A stretch of 64,000 nucleotides of DNA from Rhynchopus sp. YZ270_cl-10 (lineage: Eukaryota > Euglenozoa > Diplonemea > Diplonemida > Diplonemidae). Position numbers and translations under genes: made by a program. The stretch's first letter is position 1. Each line of letters opens with the position of its first letter. Below the pieces are notes generated by a model. The model had not been told where the DNA came from. It did not search any database and saw only the letters and a program-made list of their open reading frames with translations. The stretch covers positions 62,001 through 126,000 of the forward strand of contig OZ037893.1 of assembly GCA_964035575.1 (NCBI GenBank). The letters are read 5' to 3'. Below, in pieces: positions 30,931 through 41,372 of this stretch.

Positions 30931-31580
30931 GGAAGGGAAGGGGGGGTTTTGGGGGTTGAATGAAAATGTGCCGGAGTGCGAAAACAAGAGAAATTGTTGG
31001 CAAGACCTGAATCTCTTTTAGTGAACCACCTTCAAAAGGGGAAATGAGAAGGGGAGGGGATGGGGAAGAAGATAAAGAACGGCGCCTTTTTTCGAAGTTT
31101 TTTGTGTTATTTTTATTTCTGAAAACTTGGTTGAAAACTTTGTGTAAATCAAAGACTGGAAGACAGGAGAGGAGGGAGAACTCCCGCCACCCCCTATTCT
31201 CCCAAGAAGGAATGTTTAAAGCGCATTTGCTGTGTTTCGTGCAATGCGATGTGGTGGTTTGTTATTTTTGTTTTGTTTTTGTTTTTTGCGTTATCGCAAC
31301 AAAACTGAAAGTACAGCTTTGGACAGAGGGGACAACACTACTCTGTTCCAATGAATTTATCAAATCAAGAAGAAAATTCAAAATTCTGCAAAAAAAAAAA
31401 AAAAAAAAAAGAAATGAAACCTTACGAATGTACCTCTTGGGCACATACATCTTGAATTATTATCTTTGGCGAGATGAAGCTAAGCCTCGCAGTGCTTAGT
31501 GCGTCACCTAAGAATGTGGCAAAACCCGGGCAGAAAAAACAATGGTGTATCTGTTGCAAGACAACCACAAAACTACACCC

Positions 31581-32690
31581 TCACGACTCCCCCCTCACGT
31601 CTGAGGCCTTCCGTCGCAGGAGCCCAGCGTCGTTCTCAGAAAGGCTGTCGTCTCCGTCCGCTTCTCCTTCTCGCGGTGAGGGGCTGCCGTACCCTTCACA
31701 ACACTCCTTCTGCAGGCAGAGGTGGCAGCACGCGATCTGTTGTTATAATTTTTTATTAGCATGCAAATCATAAAAAGCTGAGCCTAAGCCTCGCATAGAC
31801 ACCTTAACCCTAACACATACCGCCATCACGTAGAGCAGCCACTGCAGCGCTGTGACATACTCCACAAAGAACACCGACCCCGCAATCGACGTGAACACCG
31901 ACCTGGCCACTTCCAGACGTGCCATCCCCACTCCTCCCCCCCCTCCGTCTCTCTCCTTCTTCTCCAACTCCCCTTTTTGGATCTCTGCTGCTAAGGCTGC
32001 TGTGAGAAACGTCAGATGGCACGACAGTGTCAGGCTATCCCAATGCGAATAAAGCAAGGACACATCCCCACGCTCAAGAAACGGCCCCGCCTCCAATCCC
32101 AATACACCCAGCAGCAGGGTCAACAGCACGCCAGGCGCAAGCCTGATGTTCTTCTCCGCAAAGCCTTCGAACACCACCCCATCTAGCACCCCACGCACCC
32201 CAAGCAGACATACCGCCTCGACCACCTTCACAGCCACCACTACCTGCACCATTAACACATTGACATATCGTCCCAGCAACGTTACGCCCACCAACAACGC
32301 AACCACCCCTCCCAACAACACAACGGTTCTGCTAGGAAGCGCGGTGTGCCTGGTGTCCACTGAGGTGATGACAACCATGAAACAGAGGGACAACGGTTGC
32401 ATCATGCTTGCATAGCCGCATGGAAGGTAAATGTACTGTGCGGTGGTGGTGGCAAGCGCAATGCCAGTCAAGCAGCCTGCGGCAAGGCAGCGGAGCGTAG
32501 AGGAGGTAGCGCTGTCGTGCTGTGTCGCACCGTATACAGCTTCAACACAAAGAGAGCCTATGTACAACGCAATCTGACCCAACCCAGCTAGCATGCATGG
32601 GTATTCAAAGCCAAGGCGTCGTATTAAATCTGCATTGACCAACAACAGAATCGGACCGGCCAATAGAAATCCAATGTGCACTCTGTCCAT
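31581..32690 (-). CDS. Drug/metabolite-transporter superfamily membrane protein (SLC35/EamA-like), two exons
   Basis: Exon 1 is 31821-32690 and exon 2 is 31581-31736, giving 341 residues; the intron is 31737-31820. Unspliced reading stops within the intron after an implausible tail. Splicing at GCG|GTATGTG and AACAACAG|ATC gives a cytosolic tail IACCHLCLQKECCEGYGSPS followed by an acidic/Ser segment. There are about ten hydrophobic segments with no soluble domain, and one cytosolic loop rich in Glu, Lys and Gly (about 245-265). The topology and the opening (LLLVNADLIRRLGFEYPCML) fit the DMT superfamily. The substrate cannot be inferred. Confidence 0.72.
31737..31820 (-). other. Intron containing a family-1 repeat
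   Basis: The 84-bp intron starts GTATGTGTTAGGG, has AAGGTGTCTATGCGAGGCTT (family-1 type), a branch-like TGCTAATAA and ends AACAACAG. It is supported by the frame and by the sensible C-terminus it restores. Confidence 0.75.
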
Positions 32691-33136
32691 GTGTAGTGTG
32701 AAAGAAGTGAAGTTTTGTCAAAGTTGTGCACCTCTGATGACAAGTGTTCCCCGAAGCAAAGAAGGGTAATAGAAAGATTTTTTGAAATTAGTGGGGAGGG
32801 ACGAGGGAGGAGGAGGAGGGAGGTGAAATTTTCTGTGGGGTTTGGGTGGAAAGTGAGAGGAGGAGGAAGAGGAGGAGGAGGAGGGAGGGGGGAGGGGAGG
32901 AGAGAATGTTCAAAAAAGGTGGCGGGGGTGGAAAGATCGTAGATTTGACACAAAGGGGGGGGGGTTTGCCACATTACATAGTTTGTGGACTGGAAAAAAA
33001 AAACTTTGAAAATGAAAAAAAACGGGGTGCCTAATAAAAGGACACAACTGCCTCGAAAAGACGTTTTTTTTTTAAACCCAAAATGCCTCACAAAATAGGC
33101 TTTTATGAAAAAATTGAAAAAAATAAAAAAGACAGA
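32691..33136. other. Intergenic, low complexity
   Basis: GA-rich purine runs on the plus strand (32785-32910), G9 near 32958 and A/T runs. The stretch serves as 3' UTR of the gene at 33137-40604 and upstream region of the DMT gene. I see no gene. Confidence 0.6.
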
Positions 33137-33452
33137 TTATCTTCGGTCGAAACGGCCAGGGTAGAGGGAGGGGTCGTGGTTTGGGGAGGATGGGGGTGAT
33201 ATATTGCTGCCACCGCCACCGCCACCGCCACCGCCACCGTACGGACTGCCGTCACCTGTGTACTCTGCACCAAGTAGACGCCGCTTGGGGAGGGGGTACT
33301 GCCGTGGGGACGCTGCGGAGCCTGCGCTAGGTGCTCTGTGGTGGCTGCGGTGTGGTTCTGTGCTGGCACTGACAGCAGCACTGCCACCGACAGAGCCAAG
33401 GGCATGGCCAAGGCCACCTCTACTGCCACCCCTCTGGCGCCCTGCACGTAGT

Positions 33453-33533
<81 letters not shown>

Positions 33534-36500
33534 AGTTGTAGCTGCCGCTGCTGCGCCCTCTCCTCCCGCTGCCGCCTCCCCTCTGCACTCTCCCCACGCG
33601 ACATCCCATCCCTCCTCCCCCACTCCGCACCACCCACCTCCTGCCTCACCTCCTTTACACTACTTGCTTTGCTCTGCTGGCCAAGCAACACCTCCTCCCT
33701 TTCATACGCGTCTGTGAGGAGCGCCTGCAGACGTGCAATCTCTGCAGTATCCCTTGCGTCTGCAGACGGCTGCGCAGGCACCACAGGAGCAGCTGCCGCC
33801 ACTGCCGCACTCTGCTGCTGCAGGAACCTCTTCTCCCCCAACACCGCCACCTGCGAGTACGCAACCTCCACCACGTCCCCTACACCACGCATGCTGCCCT
33901 TATCCTCCACCACCACACGCACCTGCGCCACACCATGCTCGGAACCAGGCACAGACAGCAACACACCTATCCCCCCTCCACACTGCACCACCGACCCCAC
34001 CGGCAGCAACACACGCTGCAGCGGCGGCGGCGTCTGCAACGACTCCATACGCATCGTCACCGCATGCGCACTGGAGGGGAACCCTACCCGCACCTCATCC
34101 CCCTCTCCACAGACGCTCAGTACCTGGCCGATCTCCCCGGTGTCCTTGCGTGCAACGGTACCACCCACCGCAAACGCCGCCGCAAGCCCTGCCTTCATAC
34201 GCGACAAGGCAAAGCTCCTCGCCTCGATGTCCGCAAGCCGTGCACTGCGCTCCCCTTGCAGGTCCCTCTGGAGGTGCGCGATCTCCGCACTGCGGCTGTC
34301 CTGCAGCGCCTTCATCTCCCTCTGATGCAGCTCCTGGGTGCGCCGCAGCAGCGACATTGCAGTGGCCGCAGAGGTCTCTGTTGTGTTGCCTTGAAACTGC
34401 TGAGGCGCTTCCTCCGAGGCTGTCAACACATCAACACCAAGCGGGAGAAGCGTCAGATTCGCAGGCTTTATGCCACGAATCGGCTGGGTTGCACCAAAAT
34501 TCACCAAAATCCGCTGCCCTTCGTACCCAACAACAGTACCATGCGCACCGTTCAGCTCCACCGCCCGCATCAACCCTGACGACTCCACAGTCGAATACAA
34601 AGGAAACGCTTCGCTTGCCGCCAGCTTCGGTAACCGCATTGTCGACCGCACTGTGTCCACATCTACTACATCTGCCGACGACGCTCGCCCAGGCGAGGTG
34701 AACACTGGGAGGAATATTTCATCCGCATTCGGCGGGGTTGCATCCACACGCCGTGGGGTAGCAGCCCGCTGTGGCGACGCTGCGTACGTTATATCATCCA
34801 ACGCACTGTGGAACGCCCACACGAGGGCTTCACGAGACACCGCCTCATCCTCTTCGGCCAAAGCACCCCGTCGCCACGTCTCCTCTGCACAAAGGCTCCG
34901 CAGACGCAACTTCAATTTGTTCAACCTCCTTAAGCGTATCTTCGCCCACACCGCATCCTCCTCGCCACCTAAGTCCACATCAGGCAAACCCCACAGCGAA
35001 TGCTCCTGTTGGTCTGTCATGAGCGCCACGCTGCTGGTAGTGACAACAGGGTCGGTGCCAATATCGCAGACATTAGGAAATGCTGAGGAAGGTGCTGACA
35101 GCGGTGTCGCTGTCGGGGTGGCTGTTGCTGTCGCTGTCGCGGTTGCTGTGCCTGAGAGAAGAGACGCGGTAACCCCCACCCCTTTATGCGAAGCACTGCT
35201 TTCAAGGTCGTCATATGGGGTGTCTGTCGAGGCAGGTTGGCCTACCTGGATGCTGACCTCGCGGCGTTTCTTTTTCTTTTGTGTCGCTACATCGCGGGTA
35301 CGTGCCAAGGACAACGTGACCTCGCTGTCCGCAGTCCAAAGCTTCTCCTTGCACGGTGCGCACAGCCCCAACCCTGCTGAGTCGATAAAACTCTCCGCAT
35401 CCTCCTCCACTCTGAACCCATCATCATAAAAGCTTGTCACCGAGGAGTGGAAGGAGTCTGGCTTCTTCGGCGGCATCGGGGGGGAGATAGGGTCCTCCGC
35501 CTCAGACCCGAGGGGACTGCAGTAAGGGTTCTGGTCGCTCCGCAACGTGAGCTGCATATGCTGCGGGTCTGCGAGGTGCAACGACTGATCCGATGACGAC
35601 TCATGAAAGGCAAACTGCTGCTGTGGAACGTACGCAGCACGCTCGAGGCTGTAGGATGGTGCTCTGTCGTCCCCGAAGAGGCCTAGCCGTTCAGCTTCAT
35701 TCATGAGCGACGCGGTGCGGAACATCCCTACACCCGACTCTGTTTCAATAGCAGAGTCCCGCTCATCCTCCCAACGCACAACACTCTGCCGCGACGACTG
35801 TCCCAATGGAGAAGGAATGAAGGTCTGCGTCTGTGCCGAATCCGCCTGACGTAGAGGCTCACTCAGCAACGGTGGCTTCGACCGACTCCGCAGAGACGGA
35901 GACCGCGACCGCGCACCCGATTCGGCTGTCACAGTGGCAGTCAACCGAGGTGACTCCCCCGAGAACAGCGTCTCTGCCCTGGGCGTCGCTGCCGCACTGC
36001 TGTATGGATATCTATATTCGCCTGTCGCATCGTCCTCCTCATGCTCTGGCTCTTCTTCGTGCTCTTCGTGCTCTTCATGCACGCTCTGGGCACTGCCGGT
36101 GTGTGTGGTGTGGTCTTTGTCGTAAGAGGTGGAGGCGTCGCTCTTCGCTTCAGTGTCGCAGTGTGTGTGGGTGTGCTCGGAGGTGTACGACGCGGGGTAG
36201 ACACGAGGCGGGCTGTTCAGGTTGCGTGCAGTGTTCGCATGCTCCTCCTCTGCAGTACGCAGGATGTGCGCGAAGGCGCGCACCTCACGTTGCGCTGCGA
36301 CGTCACGGAGGGTGGACTCTTCCCACTGCAGCTCCTCCTCTGCTAGGACACGTGCCTCTTCTCGTCTACGTGCGTCACGCAGGTCCACCTCTGCATTGCG
36401 CGACAGCGACGCATATGCGCCCAGCGCCTCCGCCCACAACGCATCCTCCGCAAACGCAGCAACAGACGCCACAAAGAGCGCCTCCCGCCCTGCAGCCTCT

Positions 36501-39500
36501 GAGGAGCTGACTGCACTGCGTCCTTCGGTCTCATCCCATTCCACATCACCTAGGGCAACACGAGAGGCACCGAGACGTTTGTACTCTGCTTTGTTCTGTA
36601 GGATGGGTGATGGGGGTAAGGGAGGGGATAAGGGAGGTGAGGTGCCGCTATACCATTTCCCTCTGCGACGCAAAAAAGCTCTGCTGGATCAACTCCCGCT
36701 CCCGCGCCTCTTCTTCGCTCATGGTGCTGCGCTCAGAGGTGTCCGCATTGGAGAGCTGTGAGAAAAGGATTGGATTATTTTTTGATAAATTGTTGTGTAG
36801 TTACCTCGGTTGTGTTTGCCACAGTTGTGCAATCTACTGTCTTTTTTGTGAATTCTGGCATACCTCATTAAAAACGCTGGATTCAGATGCGTCATGCCAA
36901 TCGCCTCTTTTGAGTGCTTCGATCCCTTCGCACCATGCTTTGTCTTCTGCTTGACGAATCGCATCTCGGGCGTCATCCTCCTCCCATGGAAGCTGCTGGA
37001 GGAGACGGTCCACTTCACTGCCTACGGCCGTAGCATAGACGTTCTGACGTTGAAAGGTAGGACGGAGGTCGCTGGCGATGAGGCGTCGTGCTTTCTCTTC
37101 GGCACGTTCTACGTCGCCACGGAGATGCTCTTCGCCAAGCTCCAAGGTAAGCACCGCCTCTGCCTCCCGATGGCGTCGTGTCTGTGTGAGACGTCTAGCA
37201 TCCTTCCGTGCAAGCCTCTCTATATTCGCGAGCGCATGCCTCAAATGGAACTCCTCCTTCACCAAGAAGTCTCTCCCATCGATTTCCTCCCGCAGTCTCC
37301 CATACTCCTTCTTATCTGCCGCATCGCGCTCAATAGAAAAGGCTTGAAGAAGCTCCATGAATCGGGAGTCTTCCTTTTTTGTGATGCTCCGCCGTTCTTG
37401 CGCTTCTCCTACCTCACCGTGGTGCCGTTCTTTTTCGTCTCGCTTGAGTTTCCTGAGGTGATGTTCCCTTCTGGAGATATGCTCAGCCCGCATGAGGTCC
37501 TCCCATCCAAGCTGTTCCTCTCTGACAAGCAGAACACCCTTTTCATGTTCAGTCCGTATCAACACAGCGAGACGGTCTCGATGAGATGACTCTAGTCCAT
37601 TTCGTCGAATTTCCTTCCTTTCAGCAACCTCCCTCATATGGAGCAACCGCCACTCACACACCTCTTCCTCGTACAGCTCTACACGGTGGTCAGCTTCTTC
37701 AGTGATGATCTCCTCACGATAACGTTGTAACCCGGTCAACCGCTTTGCGAGACGTGCCTCAGCATCCTTCTTATGCTCCGCAGCGGCTGCGATAATCGGT
37801 TGGAAAGAACGAAGTGCATCAGTTTCGATTGCCTTTCGTGCAGTACTTTCTGCAGATTCCACTTTATCCCGTTGAATTTCATGCAGTTTGGTACTAATAT
37901 CCTCACACCCTTGAGTGAAATCGGTGTACAAAGTGTTGAACTCCGATTCTTCTTCTGATATAATGTCAGATCGTGCGTTCGGCTCAGAGGTTGAATTAAT
38001 GTGCTGCATCTGTGATATGTAAAACGCAAGAAGCTCTTCTCTTTGCGCCTCAAATATTTCAGCAAGACCGGTTTTAAGATTTTGAGCAAGGAGTCCGCGT
38101 TCGTGGTCCTCAAGATTCGCAGTTTTTTGCCGTTCGACGGTTTCGAAGAGTTCTATGGAGGATTTCTTGAATTCTTCAATCTCTGCCTCTATTATCGCTG
38201 CAGCGATGTCTTGCTCTTCGGACAGAACGTTTCGCGCAGCGTCCTCTTCCTCTGCGAGCTCTATTTGGAGACGGCCGAGCTCGGCGGCGGCACCTTCCGC
38301 TTGGAGCATGGCGGTGTAGAGTGCGCCACGCTTTGCGTTTTCATCAATTTCGAGAAGAACCCTACGTTCAGACTCATCCGTTCCGTGCTGCCTCTGCTCC
38401 GAGAGGTTGAGAAACCCTGCATTCTTCAGCTTCGAATGGATCAGATACAACCCTTCGTACTGCCCTTCCTCTTCCTCCTCGATGTCGACTCTTTCGTCTT
38501 CTTCATCAGAATCAATGTCCTGCCGTTCTCTGGCCAAGCGGGTCAGTGTTTTTTCACGCACAGCATCCTCTTCTGAACCAACCAATGCAAGAATCGCGTC
38601 CCACCCGATTTGTTCTTGCTGTTGGATGTCCGCGCGTGGTGCGCCTTCGCGGGTAGACAGAATGATCATGCCTTCGTTGACTGGGGACATATCCTTTTCG
38701 ACCTTCAAAATCAATGTAAGTTTTGAGTCCGCAAAGATTCCGCCCTTCTTGAGGCGGACCACTACAGGGATGGTTGCCCGCTGTTCATGCTCGAGAATCT
38801 TGCCCATCAGGATCACCCCCGAGCAGACCACATCCTCATTGCGCTCCCCCACGATGCTTGCCCACAGGTATTGCTTTGCTAAGTACTCCTTGAAATGAGT
38901 TGACGGACGTAACATAGGGATTGGCGATGCGGTCGTATATGCTACGGCACCTGCCTTTGCAACAAGCGGCACTTTGATGATCGATTCCTCCGCAAACTCT
39001 GAGTACAACAGCAGGAACATCTTCGCTGGGACTGGCTTGCCCAACACCTCCCACGCTCCGGGACGCCCTTTCTCCAGAAGAAACTCCGACTCCACTACCG
39101 TAAACTCTCTGATCGGCGATGGTGTGCCAAATGCCGAGCAATAGGTCAGAAGTGTCTGCGCCACAAAGAGGCAGGAGGTGCAAGGGTTTACCACGGTGCG
39201 TTTGTGGAAGATCGTCTTATAGGTGTCCACTACCGGGGTCACGGTCTCGCCTGACTGTGCCTTGTAGAGGATGCGCTGCTCGAGGTTCACCTCTGTGAGT
39301 TGGTGGTGGAACTGCAGGTCTGCCTCCTGGAAGTGGTAGAGGCAGCGGCCTTCAGCGATTTCACGGGAGAGTCGGTCGCAGCCTCGAGGAAGAAGGGAAA
39401 GCTTCTGCCAGTTGTGGTTCGCCACCTCCGTGCCGTACCCGAGGCCGCCCAGGACAAAGGAGTGGTGGAATTTCTGTGATGCGTCCCCAGCGCTTTCGGG

Positions 39501-40604
39501 GCCGATGGAGAGCTTCGAGAGCAGTTCACGGAGAATGTCGTTGCGTACCTGTACACCCATTTCCCCTTGGTCGTCGCCTAGAACCTTGAGCTTTGTCGCG
39601 ATAAAGGCGAAGGAGGTTTCGTTGACAGAGAAGTTCAGCGCCACCATGTCGTTGACAACTGCGTCGGCACGGCCGCGGGACATCCCCATCTTCTGTTTGA
39701 GGGTCATATTGGCGGCTTTGTTTTGCAGGGTACGCTGCATATTGCCTGTCCACGCGCCGGTTCGAGAGATTTTGAGTGCTTTTTGTTTGTGGCAGACGAC
39801 CGTCATCGCGACCGACCGTTTTCCCCCTTCCAGCTCCGTTGAGAGGAGCGGTACGTAGTCGGTCCCGAGATGCTTCGACACCATCTCCCCAATCAACGTA
39901 CTCTGCTGCAGATCCGGCGGGATATCCTCAAACGCCGTCACATAAATATCCGCACTGCTCTTCGGCATCCAATCCTGCAGGTCCCCTTTCCCTGGCATCA
40001 CCCCTTTTAGGTCCTTTGTACCGACCCAGATTCGCACATCCTCTGTTGGACCTGGTGACACCTTAATTTTCGCTACACCATTTAGAGTATGAGTTTCTCC
40101 AGGAATAGGTGAACCGGCGAGGGTAACTTCTTTGGATCCGTTGATTTCCATGGTGAAAGGGTGGGGTGCGTTGCGAAGGCGGTAGGGGCAGAGGGCAGGG
40201 CACCAGACGGGGAAGAGTCGGAGGGTTTTGGAGAGTTCGTAGAAGCGTTGTCGTTCCGGGGCGGTTTGGAAGAGAAGCTCGTAGGGGTGTTCTGCCTTGA
40301 AGAAGCGGAGACGGAGGCGCTTGCTGTCGTTCGCGTCGCATTCAGCGCGGTACAGCGAAGAGTGGATGTGGATCTTCGCCTTATCCGAGGTCTGTGCCCC
40401 CCATATTTCCGCCCCTGTGTTTCCTGCAGGCAGTTGGCAATAGTTCCGCATATAAAAATCGACTCCCCACCACCGTTGCTTAGAAAGCTGCACAATCTTC
40501 TGCTCCGGGTTAAACTTCTCCACGCTAAACAGCGCCCGCAGCCAATGAGGGTTCCATACATCCTCGATGTCCAGAACCACCTCGGATACGGCTTCTCGCT
40601 CCAT
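33137..40604 (-). CDS. 2433-residue coiled-coil protein with PH-like and inactive inositol-5-phosphatase-like domains
   Basis: Exons are 36864-40604, 36654-36755 and 33137-36595; both introns keep frame. Residues about 80-130 look PH-like (YELLFQTAPERQRFYELSKT). Residues 188-440 align by pattern with IPPc phosphatases: WVGTKDLKG, ADIYVTAFEDI, VALNFSVNETSFAFIATKL, SFVLGGLGYG. The catalytic positions are changed: GNKG is absent, the usual LGDLNYR is LGGLGYG, and SHL is TKL, so it should not be an active phosphatase. Residues about 690-1240 are highly charged coiled coil. Exon 3 adds disordered acidic/Ser regions, three small beta-barrel-like repeats (GAHGTVVGYEGQRILVNF and relatives), a Gln tract and a Gly tract. 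A cytoskeletal or membrane-linked scaffold is likely. Confidence 0.8.
33205..33240. repeat. (CCACCG)n repeat encoding a poly-Gly tract
   Basis: About six in-frame hexamer copies near the C-terminus of the coiled-coil protein encode an 11-residue Gly run. Confidence 0.85.
33450..33532. repeat. (GTTGCT)n repeat encoding a poly-Gln tract
   Basis: About 14 copies of the hexamer, read on the minus strand as CAA/CAG codons, give a run of more than 25 Gln in the coiled-coil protein. The alternating codons suggest selection on the amino acid or hexamer slippage. Confidence 0.9.
36756..36863 (-). other. Intron made largely of a family-2 repeat
   Basis: The 108-bp intron runs from GAG|GTATGCCAG to TTTTCTCACAG|CTC. 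Positions 36782-36839 inside it are a family-2 copy (GATTGCACAACTGTGGC ... AACAATTTATCAAA on the minus strand). Little else is present besides splice signals. Confidence 0.85.
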
Positions 40605-41187
40605 TGAAACGGAGGGCGGTCTGCCGTTCGGTCACCCCCCTTTTTTGGGGAGTACAAAAAAAAAAACGCCTCCTTTTCGTACTACCCTGCTCTCTCTCGG
40701 TGGTGCATAAGGAGAGCGAGAAGGGGAGGAACTATTGAGGAAGAAGAAGAACGCAACTCAGAGAAAAAGGGAAGGTTGAAAAACTGCCGATAGTGCACCG
40801 GCGGAGTGGAAAAAAAAGGGGGGGATGGGGGGTGGGGTAATGGTGATTTGTTTTAACAAAAAAAGAGGAAAATTTTGGCAAACTTTTTGAGAAATTAAGG
40901 GGAAAGTTAACAGAGAATCTACTACAAGAAAAAAGGGGGAAATAACTAAAGAATACAGTGAGGGGGGGATGATATTCTATCAGATATCTATTTGCATCTG
41001 TTGGGGGTAAAAGAAAAATGGTCTAAGCTTTTAGGAGATGCATTTGCATCGAAAGGTGTGGAGGGTAAAGGGGTGCGTGTACTGTATTGCCCCCCCAAGT
41101 CTGTGTCGGTGGAGTGTTGATGTCTAGTGAGGGTAATTATTGAATATGGCCCTTAATGTGTTGGCGGTGTAGTGGGTTGTGGTACCG
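40605..41187. other. Intergenic upstream of the coiled-coil gene
   Basis: On the minus strand, pyrimidine runs (TTCTTCTTCTTCCTC, near 40735-40755) followed by AATAG could be a splice acceptor for the gene. Otherwise there are A/G-rich runs and no gene. Confidence 0.5.
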
Positions 41188-41372
41188 CTGTGACTCCCGC
41201 CGTTTACCCGCGCGACCTGATCTCTCAGCGTTGACATTCAGGGCACTGGGCAGAAGTCACATGCCACTCGCCACCGCTGTGATGAAGCGACATGCTGTGG
41301 TTTAATTATCCAGTTGGATTCCTCTTGTTCGTAACAGTTCCAAGTTGGTACTTCATTGTAGACGCGTCCAGG
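41188..41372 (-). pseudogene. Degenerate 28S rRNA fragment
   Basis: The minus strand matches the large-subunit rRNA segment just before the conserved ACTATGACTCTCTTAAGG block. Recognisable pieces, in the right order, are TCTACAATGAA, CAACTTGGAACTG, ACAAGAGGAATC, AATTAAACCACAGCAT, TTCTGCCCAGTGCCCTGAAT and GCGCGGGTAAACGGCGGGAG. Between these the sequence is diverged, and rRNA similarity stops after GGGAGTCAC. The piece is too short and altered to be a working gene. Confidence 0.75.
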
